Shown here piece after piece: positions 54,448 to 64,000 of a stretch of 64,000 bases of DNA. Numbering within the stretch: the stretch's first letter is position 1; each line of letters opens with the position of its first letter. The notes beneath the pieces are model-generated. The model had not been told where the DNA came from. It did no database searches and saw only the letters and a program-made list of their open reading frames with translations. The stretch is from Chengkuizengella marina (lineage in GTDB: Bacteria > Bacillota > Bacilli > Paenibacillales > KCTC-33759): the NCBI RefSeq assembly GCF_009910845.1, contig NZ_SIJB01000012.1, forward strand, positions 99,361 through 163,360, written 5' to 3'. The position numbers were made by a program, and so were the translations under genes.

Positions 54448-57400
54448 TTGAGAATTACAAGAATAGTATCATTACTGTTTATTTTTTTATTAATATTTCC
54501 AACACTATTAATAGCAAATGAAAATAAAGAAGGTATACCATCAAATATAGAACAATTTCAAGTAAAAGAAACGTTAGATTCCAATAAAATGGCTGTTTCT
54601 ACCTTCACCTTGACTCAACAAGATGTGAAGAAGACTCTTATTAGTACATCGGGATCTCATACTGTGGGAATAAAAAGTGATGGAACTGTAGTAGGAGTAG
54701 GTCTTAATAGTTACGGCGAGTTGGAAGTAGAAGAGTGGACGGATATTGTAGAAGTATCTGCAGGATTAAATCATACAGTAGGATTGAAAAATGATGGGAG
54801 TGTAGTGGCGGTAGGTCAAAATAGTTATGGGCAATTGGGAGTAGAAGAATGGACGGATATCGTACAAGTAACAGCTGGTTATAATTATACTGTAGGATTG
54901 AAAAGTGACGGAAGTGTAGTAGCAGTTGGATCAGATAATTACGGTCAGTTGGGAGTGACAGGTTGGACAGACATTGTACAAATATCTACAGGAGCTTATC
55001 ATACTTTAGGATTGAAGAGTGATGGAAGTGTAATAGCAGTTGGATCAAATACTTACGGTCAGTTGGAAGTGAATGGATGGGAAGATATTCAAGAATTGAC
55101 TGCAGGGTATTTTAATTCGATAGGGTTAAAAAATGATGGAAGTATAGTGGCAATTGGTAGGAATAATTATGGTCAATTGGAAGTAGAAGGTTGGACAGAC
55201 ATTGTAAAAGTGATAGTAGGCCATGATCATATTGTCGGCTTAAAAAGCGATGGTATTTTAGTAGCATTAGGTCGGGATGATTATGGTCAGTTGGAAGTCA
55301 CAGATTGGATGAATATCGTAGATGTGACAGCAGGAGCTTATCATACAGTAGGATTGAAAAGTGATGGAAGTATAGTGGCAGCAGGTTGGGATTATTATGG
55401 TCAAAAGGGAGTCACAGATTGGCTAGACATTACAGAAGTGGAGACAGAAGCTTCGCATACAGTAGGCTTAAAAAGCGATGGAACTGTAGTAGCAGTAGGA
55501 AACAATCAATACGGTCAAGTAGAAGTTGAGAATTGGACAAATATCTTAGATGTAGCAGTTGGAGATAATCATACAATAGGTTTGAAAAGCGATGGAACTG
55601 TAGTAGCAGTAGGAAATGATAATAATGGTCAAACATCAGGAGCTATAGGCTGGATTGACATCATAGAAGTGAGCGCTGGATACAATTACACCGTAGGATT
55701 AAAAAGTGATGGAACTGTAGTTGCGGTGGGTCGGGATGATTACGGTCAGACATCCGGGGTAGAAGAATGGACGGACATAGTTCAAGTGTCAACAGGGACT
55801 CATCATACAGTAGGCTTGAAAAGCGATGGAAGTGTAGTTGCGGTAGGTAGGAATAATTATGGTGAATTAGAAGTCACAGATTGGACAGATATCGTAGAAG
55901 TGACCGCAGGAAAATATCATACAGTAGGCTTGAAAAGCGATGGAAGTGTAATAGCAGTAGGGAATAACAGCTACCTTCGCTCATCAGGTGTACTTAGTTG
56001 GACAGATACTGTAGAAGTGGTTGCGGGATATGATCATACAGTAGGATTGAAAAGTGATGGAAGTGTAGTTGCGGTGGGTCGGAATGATTACGGACAGTTG
56101 GGAATTTCGGACTGGTCGGACATCCTAAAAGTAACAGCAGGATATTTTCATACAGTAGGCTTGAAAAGTGATGGCACTATTGTAGTAGCTGGAATGGATT
56201 ATCAAAAACAAATAGAAGAAGTATTGAAGTGGACAGATATGAAGACTTCATCATCATCTCCTAATATTCTTCCAAATCAACCTATGAATATAGTAGCAAC
56301 ACCTACTGATTCACAGGTTAATATTTCGTGGGATGAAATAGTTGATGCAGATAGTTACAATATCAAACGATCTACCAGTACAAGTGGAGAATATACAACA
56401 ATTGCAAGTGATATTACAACGAGTTATTTAGATACAAATGTAGTTAATGGAACCACGTACTATTATGTGGTGAGTGCAGTGAATACTGCTGGTGAAAGTG
56501 AAAACTCAGCTGAAGTAAGTGCAACTCCTAAACATATCGATACCATTCCGATCATAGATGTAAGCCACAAAAAAATAAGTGTAGGAAGCAGTCATGTATT
56601 AGGTCTACGATCAGATGGTACCGTATTAGCTGCAGGTAGAGATGGTAGTAGTCATTTAGAAGTAGGTGATTGGACAGATATTGTAGAGGTTTCCGCAGGG
56701 GATAATTACTCTTTAGGATTAGTATCTGATGGAACGGTATTAGGAGTAGGTAGTAATAGTAGTGGTCAATTAGAAGTAAGTGACTGGACAAATATTATAC
56801 AAATAGCTGCAGGAGGAAGTCATACGGTAGGATTAAAATCCGATGGATCAGTAGTAGCTGCTGGTAGTAATAGCCGTGGTCAACTAGAAGTAAGTGGCTG
56901 GACAGATATAATTCAGATTTCAGCAAGTGATGACACTACAATAGGTTTAAAATCAGACGGAACAGTAGTTGGCGTAGGTTATAACCGAGTAGGAGAACTT
57001 GATGTAAGTGACTGGACAAATATTATACAAGTATCAGCTGGGGAAGAACATACGGTAGGTTTAAAGTCAGATGGTACAGTTGTAGCGGTAGGTTTTAATC
57101 AAGACTTTGATGGTAGACTCCATGTAAGTGACTGGACAGATATTGTGGAGGTCAATGCAAGAGGGTTTAATACACTAGGCATAAGATCAGATGGAACAGT
57201 ATTAGTTGTAGGTAGTAATGATAATAATGGTCAGCAAGAAGTAAATGACTGGACCAATATCATTCAAGTTTCACAAAATCGTAATCAAACCGTAGGAATA
57301 AGATCAGATGGCACAGTAGTGGCTGCAGGTAATAATTATTATGGTCAGAAAGAGGCAAGTAGTTGGACGAATATCATCCAAGTATCTTCTGGGGATGAAC

Positions 57401-58575
57401 ATATGGCAGGTGTAAGATCGAACGGAACGGTAGTCGCTGTAGGTGATAACTCTAACGGTCAATTAGATGTAAGTAGTTGGACAGGTATTGCAGAAGTTGC
57501 GGAAGGTTATCCAGGATATCATACTGTGGGTTTAAAGTCAGATGGCACGGTAATGGCCGCTGGTGATAATGATTATGGTCAACTAGATGTAAGTAGTTGG
57601 ACAGATATTTCACAAGTTTCAGCTGGATTCTATCATACCGTAGGGTTAAAATCCGATGGCACGGTAGTGGCTGCAGGTAGAAATAGATATAGTTCAATAG
57701 AAGTAAGTGGCTGGACAGACATCATCCAAATATCCGCAGGTGAATATCAAACCGTAGGATTAAAATCCGATGGCACGGTAGTGGCCGTTGGTCAAAATAG
57801 TTCCGGTCAATTGGAAGTTACTAGTTGGACAGATATCATTCAGGTACACACCTTTGAAAATCACACAGTAGGATTAAAATCCGATGGCACGGTAGTAGCA
57901 GTAGGGAGAAATACAGCTGGTCAGCTAGAAGTAAGTAGTTGGACAGACATCATTAAAGTAGTTGCTGGTGCTGATCATACTATAGGATTAAGATCAGATG
58001 GCACGATAGTAGCAGTAGGTGAAAATGATGAAGGTCAGCTAAATATAGAAAGTTGGACAAACATGATCCAAATATCTGCAGGGATAGAACATACGGTAGG
58101 ATTAAGATCAGATGGCAGTGTCCTTATAGAAGGTTTTGATCAGTATAACATAGTAGAAAAAGTATCTAGTTGGTATCTTCTTGATCCGATTCAACCAACA
58201 AATCTAGTTGCAGTTTCTGGTGACGCTCAAATACAACTTTCATGGAATATTATTGGTAATGCAGATCACTATATTGTTAAAAGATCAAATACATCTGGTG
58301 GTCCTTATCAAATTATAGCCTCCAATATAGTTGAAGAAAATTATACAGATACAACTATAATTAATGGAAATACGTACTATTATGTTGTTTCAGCCATTGT
58401 AGGGGATATTGAAAGTGAACTCTCAAATGAAGCTTATGCTACGGGAGGTTCTGTATACACTTATTTTTATGATGAAGATGGAAGATTGATGTCTATTATT
58501 ATGCCCACAGGTGAGTCGATGGTTTATGAATATGATCAAAATGGGAATTTAATGAGAAGTTATATTCAGGAATAA
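54448..58575 (+). CDS. Secreted RCC1-like repeat protein with FN3 domains and C-terminal YD motif
   Basis: The protein has 1375 residues, TTG start behind GGGGAGG. Signal peptide (about 1-24, RIVSLLFIFLLIFPTLLIA). By my count 14 RCC1-like repeats of about 38 residues (about 66-600, consensus HTVGLKSDGTVVAVG..YGQL) precede a fibronectin III domain (about 605-697). Another 14 repeats (about 704-1244), a second FN3 domain (about 1246-1334) and a final YD motif (YFYDEDGRLMS, YEYDQNGNLMRSY) follow. RCC1 repeats build beta-propellers, so a binding or adhesion role outside the cell is likely. The YD end resembles the start of an RHS region and suggests a relation to the next gene. Confidence 0.88.
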   Translation: MRITRIVSLLFIFLLIFPTLLIANENKEGIPSNIEQFQVKETLDSNKMAVSTFTLTQQDVKKTLISTSGSHTVGIKSDGTVVGVGLNSYGELEVEEWTDIVEVSAGLNHTVGLKNDGSVVAVGQNSYGQLGVEEWTDIVQVTAGYNYTVGLKSDGSVVAVGSDNYGQLGVTGWTDIVQISTGAYHTLGLKSDGSVIAVGSNTYGQLEVNGWEDIQELTAGYFNSIGLKNDGSIVAIGRNNYGQLEVEGWTDIVKVIVGHDHIVGLKSDGILVALGRDDYGQLEVTDWMNIVDVTAGAYHTVGLKSDGSIVAAGWDYYGQKGVTDWLDITEVETEASHTVGLKSDGTVVAVGNNQYGQVEVENWTNILDVAVGDNHTIGLKSDGTVVAVGNDNNGQTSGAIGWIDIIEVSAGYNYTVGLKSDGTVVAVGRDDYGQTSGVEEWTDIVQVSTGTHHTVGLKSDGSVVAVGRNNYGELEVTDWTDIVEVTAGKYHTVGLKSDGSVIAVGNNSYLRSSGVLSWTDTVEVVAGYDHTVGLKSDGSVVAVGRNDYGQLGISDWSDILKVTAGYFHTVGLKSDGTIVVAGMDYQKQIEEVLKWTDMKTSSSSPNILPNQPMNIVATPTDSQVNISWDEIVDADSYNIKRSTSTSGEYTTIASDITTSYLDTNVVNGTTYYYVVSAVNTAGESENSAEVSATPKHIDTIPIIDVSHKKISVGSSHVLGLRSDGTVLAAGRDGSSHLEVGDWTDIVEVSAGDNYSLGLVSDGTVLGVGSNSSGQLEVSDWTNIIQIAAGGSHTVGLKSDGSVVAAGSNSRGQLEVSGWTDIIQISASDDTTIGLKSDGTVVGVGYNRVGELDVSDWTNIIQVSAGEEHTVGLKSDGTVVAVGFNQDFDGRLHVSDWTDIVEVNARGFNTLGIRSDGTVLVVGSNDNNGQQEVNDWTNIIQVSQNRNQTVGIRSDGTVVAAGNNYYGQKEASSWTNIIQVSSGDEHMAGVRSNGTVVAVGDNSNGQLDVSSWTGIAEVAEGYPGYHTVGLKSDGTVMAAGDNDYGQLDVSSWTDISQVSAGFYHTVGLKSDGTVVAAGRNRYSSIEVSGWTDIIQISAGEYQTVGLKSDGTVVAVGQNSSGQLEVTSWTDIIQVHTFENHTVGLKSDGTVVAVGRNTAGQLEVSSWTDIIKVVAGADHTIGLRSDGTIVAVGENDEGQLNIESWTNMIQISAGIEHTVGLRSDGSVLIEGFDQYNIVEKVSSWYLLDPIQPTNLVAVSGDAQIQLSWNIIGNADHYIVKRSNTSGGPYQIIASNIVEENYTDTTIINGNTYYYVVSAIVGDIESELSNEAYATGGSVYTYFYDEDGRLMSIIMPTGESMVYEYDQNGNLMRSYIQE

Positions 58576-58580
58576 TAGAG

Positions 58581-58606
58581 TTGCTATTTGTATAAAAAAA
58601 TAGCAA
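58581..58606 (+). other. Hairpin between RCC1 and protease-RHS genes
   Basis: TTGCTATTT and AAATAGCAA pair around an eight-base A/T-rich loop, with no T run. It may be a weak terminator or an mRNA-stabilising stem; readthrough into the next gene is possible. Confidence 0.45.
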
Positions 58607-58657
58607 TGTACGTATGACATTCGCTTTTATCAAATATAATTTTTTGGAGGAAACACT

Positions 58658-61600
58658 TTGAATATAAAAAAGATCACTATACTTATTTGTATCTTTACTA
58701 TGCTTTTTTCAAATCTAGCTTATGCTAATCCTAGAGAACTATTAGAAAAAGAAGAGGTTGCTTCTTATTTAATTGGTTTAAATGAACAGGTATCAGCAGA
58801 TGAATTTAAAGAAAAGAAATTAAAAGATAAAAAGATTAAAAATATTAAAACGAAAAAGAAAGATATTATCGTTGTTGAATTAACTAAATCAGAGTTACTA
58901 GAAGTTACATATGATAATGAAGTTTTATATGTGGAAGAAAATGCAATGGTAGAAGTTGCTTCCGTAGATAAACAAAAAAAGAAAGATGTAGAAGAAAATA
59001 ATCAGTTGATTCCTTGGGGCATTAAAGCTATTGGCAGCGATATTGCCTTTGAAAATAAAATCAATGGTAAAAACATCAATATCGCCATTTTGGATACAGG
59101 AATCTCTAACCATACTGATTTAAAAGTGAAAGACGGGGTTTCTTTTGTAGAAGGTAATACATTTGATGAGGATGACCATGGACACGGTACGCATGTGGCT
59201 GGAACCGTAGCTGCACTAGATAATGAGTTAGGTGTTGTAGGGGTTGCTCCTAAAGCTGATCTTTATGCTGTGAAAGTGCTTGATGAAGAAGGAAATGGCT
59301 CTTATGATCAAGTCATTGAAGGCATTCAATGGGCAATCGATAACAAAATGAATATTATCTCTATGAGTTTTGGTGGAGAATCACATAGTCAAGCACTTCA
59401 TGAAGTGATTAAGACAGCAGAAGACGAAGGGATCTTGGTGATTTCTGCAGGAGGAAACTTAGGTGAGGGTGAAAATACGTTATTATATCCATCATTGTTT
59501 CCAGAAGTTATCTCCGTTGGTGCGATAGATGAAACACTGGAGAAAGCAGATTATTCTAGTACTGGTTCAGAACTTGATTTAGTAGCTCCTGGTACTTCAA
59601 TATTAAGTACCTTACAAGATGGATATTATGGTGAAATGACAGGAACATCGATGGCTGTACCTCATGTAACAGGTGCTGCGGCACTCATTTGGGAACAAAA
59701 TAAGGAACTGACAGCTGATGAAGTGAAAAATATTCTATATGATTCAGCAACACCATTAGGAGATAAACATCAATATGGTTTTGGTTTGGTGAATGTACCT
59801 AAAGCTTTAGGGTTAGATAGTCAGTGGAAACAAGGAACAGAGGATACAATTGAAAACCCAGAAGAAGAATCAACAGAATCTGAGGAAAATGTTGAAGAAG
59901 AACTTATAGATCTACCTATAACTGAAGAAGAATCTAAGGGAGTTTCTTCTAAAGAAAGAACAGACTTTCCAGAGCTTAAAGGAGATCTTTTATTAATTGT
60001 AGCTTATTTTGACCCATCATATATAAAACAATTAAATGAAGAGGAAAAATTAGAACTATTCGAACTAGACACGGAATTGCTAAATGAAAAAATAGCATCA
60101 TTGAATTCAACAGATTTTAACACATTGGAAGATTTGCTACCAATAGCGATTACGCAATATAATTATCATACTGATAGAGATGGTTATATCAAGGAAATAC
60201 AAAATTTAAAATTAAATGAAACAACAGACTTTAACACAGTAGAACTAAATGATACATTTTCAACCACTGCAGTACCAGAAGATTTTATTTTTTCCGATTT
60301 TAACAATGAATACACTTATAAGATAGCAACAGATGATTATGTAGATTCACAATATCGAACGGCAAATCGGAGGGTAACCGATGTATACTTACCTGGAAAA
60401 AATGGATTTGACTTGGTTCTTCAAAGACAATACAACTCACTAGAAAGTAAAGTGAAAGATCCACGTGCAACTTCAACTACGAACAAATCCGACGAGATTA
60501 ATCCAGAGGATGTTATGAATGGGTTTATTGCAAACGGATGGAGTTTAAATTTACCGTATTTGGAATGGGAAGATATTAAGGGTGAAATTATTAATGACAT
60601 TGATTATATAACAACAGATAGCAATGATGATAAAGTCTATGAAAGCCGCTATGAATTTGAGCTTAAACCGTATACCAAAATGGTATTTACCTTAGACGAC
60701 GGTAGTTCATTTGAGTTCCGCAGAACAAATTATGATAATCCAACCTATCCAATGATAGAACTTGTGGATTATCCCTATGGAAAAAATGTGACTTTTGAAG
60801 TTCGACTTCAAGGTCATGAATTTTGGAAAAAATTTGATTTTGAGAATGGTCCAGACATATGGGAGTATGATGACTCAGTAGGTTTTGATGTAGATCAATA
60901 TCGATTAGGTATTGGCAATACAATGTATGAATTTGATGCGGAAGGAAAGATCCTTAGAAAGTATGATCGGATTTTGGATCAAGAACTTATTTATGACTAT
61001 GTAGATAATAATATTACCATTACAGATTCACTAGGCAGAATAGTGACTATCTATAGAGATGCTAATATGGTAATTAATAAAATTGGAGTTGTAGGGATTG
61101 ATGGAAATACAATCAATGAAGTTAACTATGAAACAACAAATAAAACAGAAGACATAACGTATAGAAGATATACTTCCAACTCCACATACCCAAATGATTT
61201 AGTAACGCAAAGTATTTCTTATTGGCGACTAGATGAAGTAAATGATATGGACGGCAATGTATTAGAAACTTATGATTATTATGCAATTGATCCAACAACA
61301 TTAGCTGATTTTAATTTTATTTTAAAACCCTACACTCACTATACAAAAGACGATGATGGTTACATTTTAAGAAATCATTTAAATTATGATGAATTCAAAA
61401 GTAGAATCGATTATTGGGACGTAGATGAAAAACTGATTGAAGTGGATGAAGTGTATGATACACAAATTCAGGACTACGCTGAAATTCCTTATTTATTATT
61501 AAAAAATGTCCATTTCAATAATGGAACCTTGTTGAAATTTAATTATGATAAGTATGATCCAAGTTGGCAAGCTGACTATTATGATGGTGATATGGACATT

Positions 61601-64000
61601 GCCAAGGCTGAAGAACAACGGAATACAACAAAGTTATATGTAGACCGTTACGCTCTACAACATGTGTCATATCATGCAGTCAGCCGTATTGATTTTATTT
61701 ATGAAGATCCGGTGAATTCTTCTTCCATTAACTATATCGAATATGCTAACCTTCACCAAGATCATAGCTGGAATTTTAAAGAATATTGGAAAAATAGTAA
61801 AGCTGAAATTCCTAGATTAAGAAACTCATCTCGCTTTGGTGATTTTCAGACGATAAAGAAAACGAACCCCACTGGAAGAGAAAATTATAATCATTATGAA
61901 AATAATGGTATTAGATTTTTATTAACAGCTACATGGACAAGAGATTTACAAGAGAGTGAACTTCAGTTTACTGAGGATGGTAATACTTTCCTAACTAAAC
62001 CTGATGTTGTAACCTATTATAAATATGCATATGACCATATCCAACCTACTACCATTTATCAGTATTCAGATGAAATACCTAATTATGAGGAAGCAGTACA
62101 AGATACAAGTGAAGAGTTCATAATGAATGTAAAGAACGTACAAAATCCAGAGTTTCCTTATAATGAAGATATTCATGTACAAGCACATTCTATTGAATAT
62201 GATGCTTATGGAAAGATGAAACAAGAGGTTGATTCATTAGGAAATACAACTGTATATGAATACACAGGTAATTTCCATCAACTCTCAAATATAAACACTC
62301 AATCACAAGATGGTTTATTTACTTATCAAAAAGATATCGTTTACGGAAGTGATTTACCAGAACTTGAAACAGAGACATACACGTATCAAGATCCATTTCT
62401 TCCAACATCGAATAAAACAGATACTTTTAAAATAGAGTATGTCTATGAAGATCAGCTATTGAAGAGTTTAACTACTTATGCATCTGGAGATCAATTTGGG
62501 AATGAGAGTGTTGTTTCAAATAAGGAACTTACTTACACTGAAGATGCCAAAATAGAAACGGAAACTTCGAAAGTCACGCTAGAAAATGGCATGAATCAAA
62601 CAGATTTAATAACTCAATATTTTTACAATATTGACGGAACCATCAAGGAGATCATCTATCCAGATACCAGTGAATTGGAGTATGATTATGACTACCTAGA
62701 TCGAATTACATCTTACAGCCAAGTGCCATTTGGTGGAGACATTCGAACCACGACTGTTGACTACGTTAACGATGAAAGAAAAGTAACTGTAAATACACCA
62801 GATGGTGAACAAATAGAGAGCTTTTATACTCCATTTGGCTTAAATGTAAAACAAGTCAGAAATGTAAATGAAGTATCAAAAGTCATCAACGAAATAGAAT
62901 CTAATGATGGCATCATTACAGATGCAACCAAACCTTATGGAAATAGTGATTTAGGAACAAGTTACACGTATGATAACTTAAACCGTGTCATGAGCATGGA
63001 GGATGCGGAAGGGAATATTACTAGGTATTACTATGCCAATACCGTTCAAGATGCTGATGGAAATACTACACTTCAACAAACATCCAAAGTGGTTTATCCA
63101 AACGGAAAAGAAGAAATCTCCTACTATGACGTGAGTGGAAATCTAGTGAAGTTTGTAGAACGTGATGTGAATGGAAACAAAGAAAGAATTACAACAAATC
63201 AATATTCATCTTTAGGTCAACTACTAGAGACAACTGTGACTTCTGAAGGAAAAACCCAAACGAATCAATACGGTTATGATGGAACAGGGAACTTAATTTT
63301 CCTAGAAGATGATCTTGGACAAACCTACAAGTATGTATATAATCCACTAGGGCAAGTCGTAGAATACTATATCCATGACAAAATAAACCCTGAGGTTTCA
63401 AAAACCTATAACGAAGTCGGGTGGTTATTAACAGAAACTTCTCCATCTGGCGATCAAGAAACGTATACGTATAATAACAAAGGACTGATTGAAACCTTTG
63501 TAGATAAAAATGGACAAACGTTTACGTATACGTATAGCCCATATAACGAAATTGAACATATGACGGTGACAGACAATACGGGACAAGAAGTTCTATGGGA
63601 AGATTATACGTATGATCCAGCAACAAGATTACCAACAGAACTTTCCAATAGTGAAGGGCAAACCCTTTCCTATACGTATGATGAGTGGAAACGATTAAAG
63701 ACACAAGAAATTGCTGGGAACACATACACCTTTAACTATGATGATTTTGATAGACTAGCAGCTTTAGTGTATCCTGATTTAAAACAAGTAGATTATACAC
63801 ATGACAATTTAAGTCGTATCCAAACTGTTTCTTATGATGGTCAAACAATGGGAGACTATGACTATACCATTTCAACAAATGGTACTTCTTCCTCACTCAA
63901 CTATGTTCCATTAACCATGGGATTCCAAACAGACATCAATCCATTTGGAGAATTGATTTCTCATGAACAAAAAGACACGGGAAGTATTACTTGGGCTGAA
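58658..64000 (+). CDS. Secreted subtilisin-like protease fused to RHS/YD repeats (3' end outside window)
   Basis: At least 1781 residues are open to the window edge, with no stop seen. The start is TTG behind GGAGG. Signal peptide about 1-23. Inhibitor-like propeptide about 24-105. The S8 domain (about 120-390) has the complete triad: Asp146 in AILDTGIS, His176 in HGHGTHVAGT and Ser331 in GTSMAVPH. An acidic linker (about 405-430) follows, then a long region that from about 565 contains wall-protein and RHS-type sequence. Clear YD repeats lie in the last third (YEYTGNFHQL, YTYDNLNRVMSMEDAEGN, YGYDGTGNLIF, YTYNNKGLIETFVDKNGQ). RHS shells often enclose a C-terminal toxin; the variable C-terminus lies outside the window. 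Confidence 0.88.
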   Translation, partial: MNIKKITILICIFTMLFSNLAYANPRELLEKEEVASYLIGLNEQVSADEFKEKKLKDKKIKNIKTKKKDIIVVELTKSELLEVTYDNEVLYVEENAMVEVASVDKQKKKDVEENNQLIPWGIKAIGSDIAFENKINGKNINIAILDTGISNHTDLKVKDGVSFVEGNTFDEDDHGHGTHVAGTVAALDNELGVVGVAPKADLYAVKVLDEEGNGSYDQVIEGIQWAIDNKMNIISMSFGGESHSQALHEVIKTAEDEGILVISAGGNLGEGENTLLYPSLFPEVISVGAIDETLEKADYSSTGSELDLVAPGTSILSTLQDGYYGEMTGTSMAVPHVTGAAALIWEQNKELTADEVKNILYDSATPLGDKHQYGFGLVNVPKALGLDSQWKQGTEDTIENPEEESTESEENVEEELIDLPITEEESKGVSSKERTDFPELKGDLLLIVAYFDPSYIKQLNEEEKLELFELDTELLNEKIASLNSTDFNTLEDLLPIAITQYNYHTDRDGYIKEIQNLKLNETTDFNTVELNDTFSTTAVPEDFIFSDFNNEYTYKIATDDYVDSQYRTANRRVTDVYLPGKNGFDLVLQRQYNSLESKVKDPRATSTTNKSDEINPEDVMNGFIANGWSLNLPYLEWEDIKGEIINDIDYITTDSNDDKVYESRYEFELKPYTKMVFTLDDGSSFEFRRTNYDNPTYPMIELVDYPYGKNVTFEVRLQGHEFWKKFDFENGPDIWEYDDSVGFDVDQYRLGIGNTMYEFDAEGKILRKYDRILDQELIYDYVDNNITITDSLGRIVTIYRDANMVINKIGVVGIDGNTINEVNYETTNKTEDITYRRYTSNSTYPNDLVTQSISYWRLDEVNDMDGNVLETYDYYAIDPTTLADFNFILKPYTHYTKDDDGYILRNHLNYDEFKSRIDYWDVDEKLIEVDEVYDTQIQDYAEIPYLLLKNVHFNNGTLLKFNYDKYDPSWQADYYDGDMDIAKAEEQRNTTKLYVDRYALQHVSYHAVSRIDFIYEDPVNSSSINYIEYANLHQDHSWNFKEYWKNSKAEIPRLRNSSRFGDFQTIKKTNPTGRENYNHYENNGIRFLLTATWTRDLQESELQFTEDGNTFLTKPDVVTYYKYAYDHIQPTTIYQYSDEIPNYEEAVQDTSEEFIMNVKNVQNPEFPYNEDIHVQAHSIEYDAYGKMKQEVDSLGNTTVYEYTGNFHQLSNINTQSQDGLFTYQKDIVYGSDLPELETETYTYQDPFLPTSNKTDTFKIEYVYEDQLLKSLTTYASGDQFGNESVVSNKELTYTEDAKIETETSKVTLENGMNQTDLITQYFYNIDGTIKEIIYPDTSELEYDYDYLDRITSYSQVPFGGDIRTTTVDYVNDERKVTVNTPDGEQIESFYTPFGLNVKQVRNVNEVSKVINEIESNDGIITDATKPYGNSDLGTSYTYDNLNRVMSMEDAEGNITRYYYANTVQDADGNTTLQQTSKVVYPNGKEEISYYDVSGNLVKFVERDVNGNKERITTNQYSSLGQLLETTVTSEGKTQTNQYGYDGTGNLIFLEDDLGQTYKYVYNPLGQVVEYYIHDKINPEVSKTYNEVGWLLTETSPSGDQETYTYNNKGLIETFVDKNGQTFTYTYSPYNEIEHMTVTDNTGQEVLWEDYTYDPATRLPTELSNSEGQTLSYTYDEWKRLKTQEIAGNTYTFNYDDFDRLAALVYPDLKQVDYTHDNLSRIQTVSYDGQTMGDYDYTISTNGTSSSLNYVPLTMGFQTDINPFGELISHEQKDTGSITWAE

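Noticed and set aside
55430..57697. Leftward open frames inside the RCC1-like gene
   Set aside because: They arise because the repeated DNA keeps one antisense frame open; their His/Leu/Tyr-rich translations mirror the repeat and have no start signals.
54650..58130. Regularly spaced DNA repeats that could suggest a CRISPR array
   Set aside because: The repeats are in-frame codons of RCC1-like units about 114 bases long with no unique spacers, and no cas genes are present.
52500..64000. Right attachment site (copy of the tRNA-Ala 3' end)
   Set aside because: I looked for GGTTCGATCCCCC and TTGGCTCCACCA beyond the prophage genes and saw none in the window.

Overview
The window comes from a low-GC, endospore-forming member of the Bacillales. 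The chromosomal backbone follows the Bacillus subtilis ytoI/ytrH/dnaE/accDA/pyk/citZ/icd/mdh/phoPR/polA/mutM/ytaF/coaE/nrdR neighbourhood. Sporulation genes (ytrH, ytrI, ytaF, an alpha/beta SASP, YjcZ-type tiny membrane proteins) are scattered through it. Several intergenic details recall Paenibacillaceae (for example the 62-residue protein between dnaE and accD), but the genus assignment is inference.

Backbone, 1-41.6 kb. First come ytoI, ytpI and the ytrHI pair, then dnaE, both acetyl-CoA carboxylase carboxyltransferase subunits, pyruvate kinase (with no pfkA in front of it), a thioesterase, fxsA and the TCA genes citZ-icd-mdh. At 16.1-17.9 kb lie three very small membrane-protein genes of the YjcZ type. 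Two of them sit in a ~270-bp tandem duplication with sigma-K-like promoters, and a decayed third leader follows. Then come a class I fumarase and phoR-phoP (in that order, the reverse of Bacillus). Next is an AraC regulator divergent from a small sugar-oxidoreductase operon, followed by a cytochrome bd operon with its tiny third subunit and a possible structured RNA between cydB and cydS. The high-affinity phosphate system pstSCAB-phoU carries a Pho box of the same design as the one in front of phoP. DNA repair and replication genes (polA, mutM), ytaF, coaE, a lytic transglycosylase, a SASP gene and nrdR complete the backbone.

Prophage remnant, 41.6-52.4 kb. A tyrosine integrase lies directly beside tRNA-Ala(GGC). 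Divergent repressor/Cro-like genes share a 17-bp palindromic operator present three times. They are followed by a rightward early operon: excisionase-like protein, Rha, Gam, ERF, SSB, HNH, replication initiator, DnaB helicase, RuvC-like resolvase and ArpU. No packaging, head, tail or lysis genes follow ArpU. Instead there is a helically phased array of a 7-mer.

Accessory island, 52.4-64 kb and beyond. Two unrecognised proteins resembling spore-surface proteins are each preceded by the same 65-bp leader. The whole cassette is bracketed by perfect 57-bp direct repeats that can fold so that a start codon is buried in a stem. Then come a secreted 1375-residue protein with two blocks of 14 RCC1-like repeats, two fibronectin III domains and a C-terminal YD motif, and an open-ended secreted subtilisin-like protease fused to a long RHS/YD-repeat region that runs off the window. 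The island therefore looks like phage early genes joined to cell-surface or spore-surface cargo.
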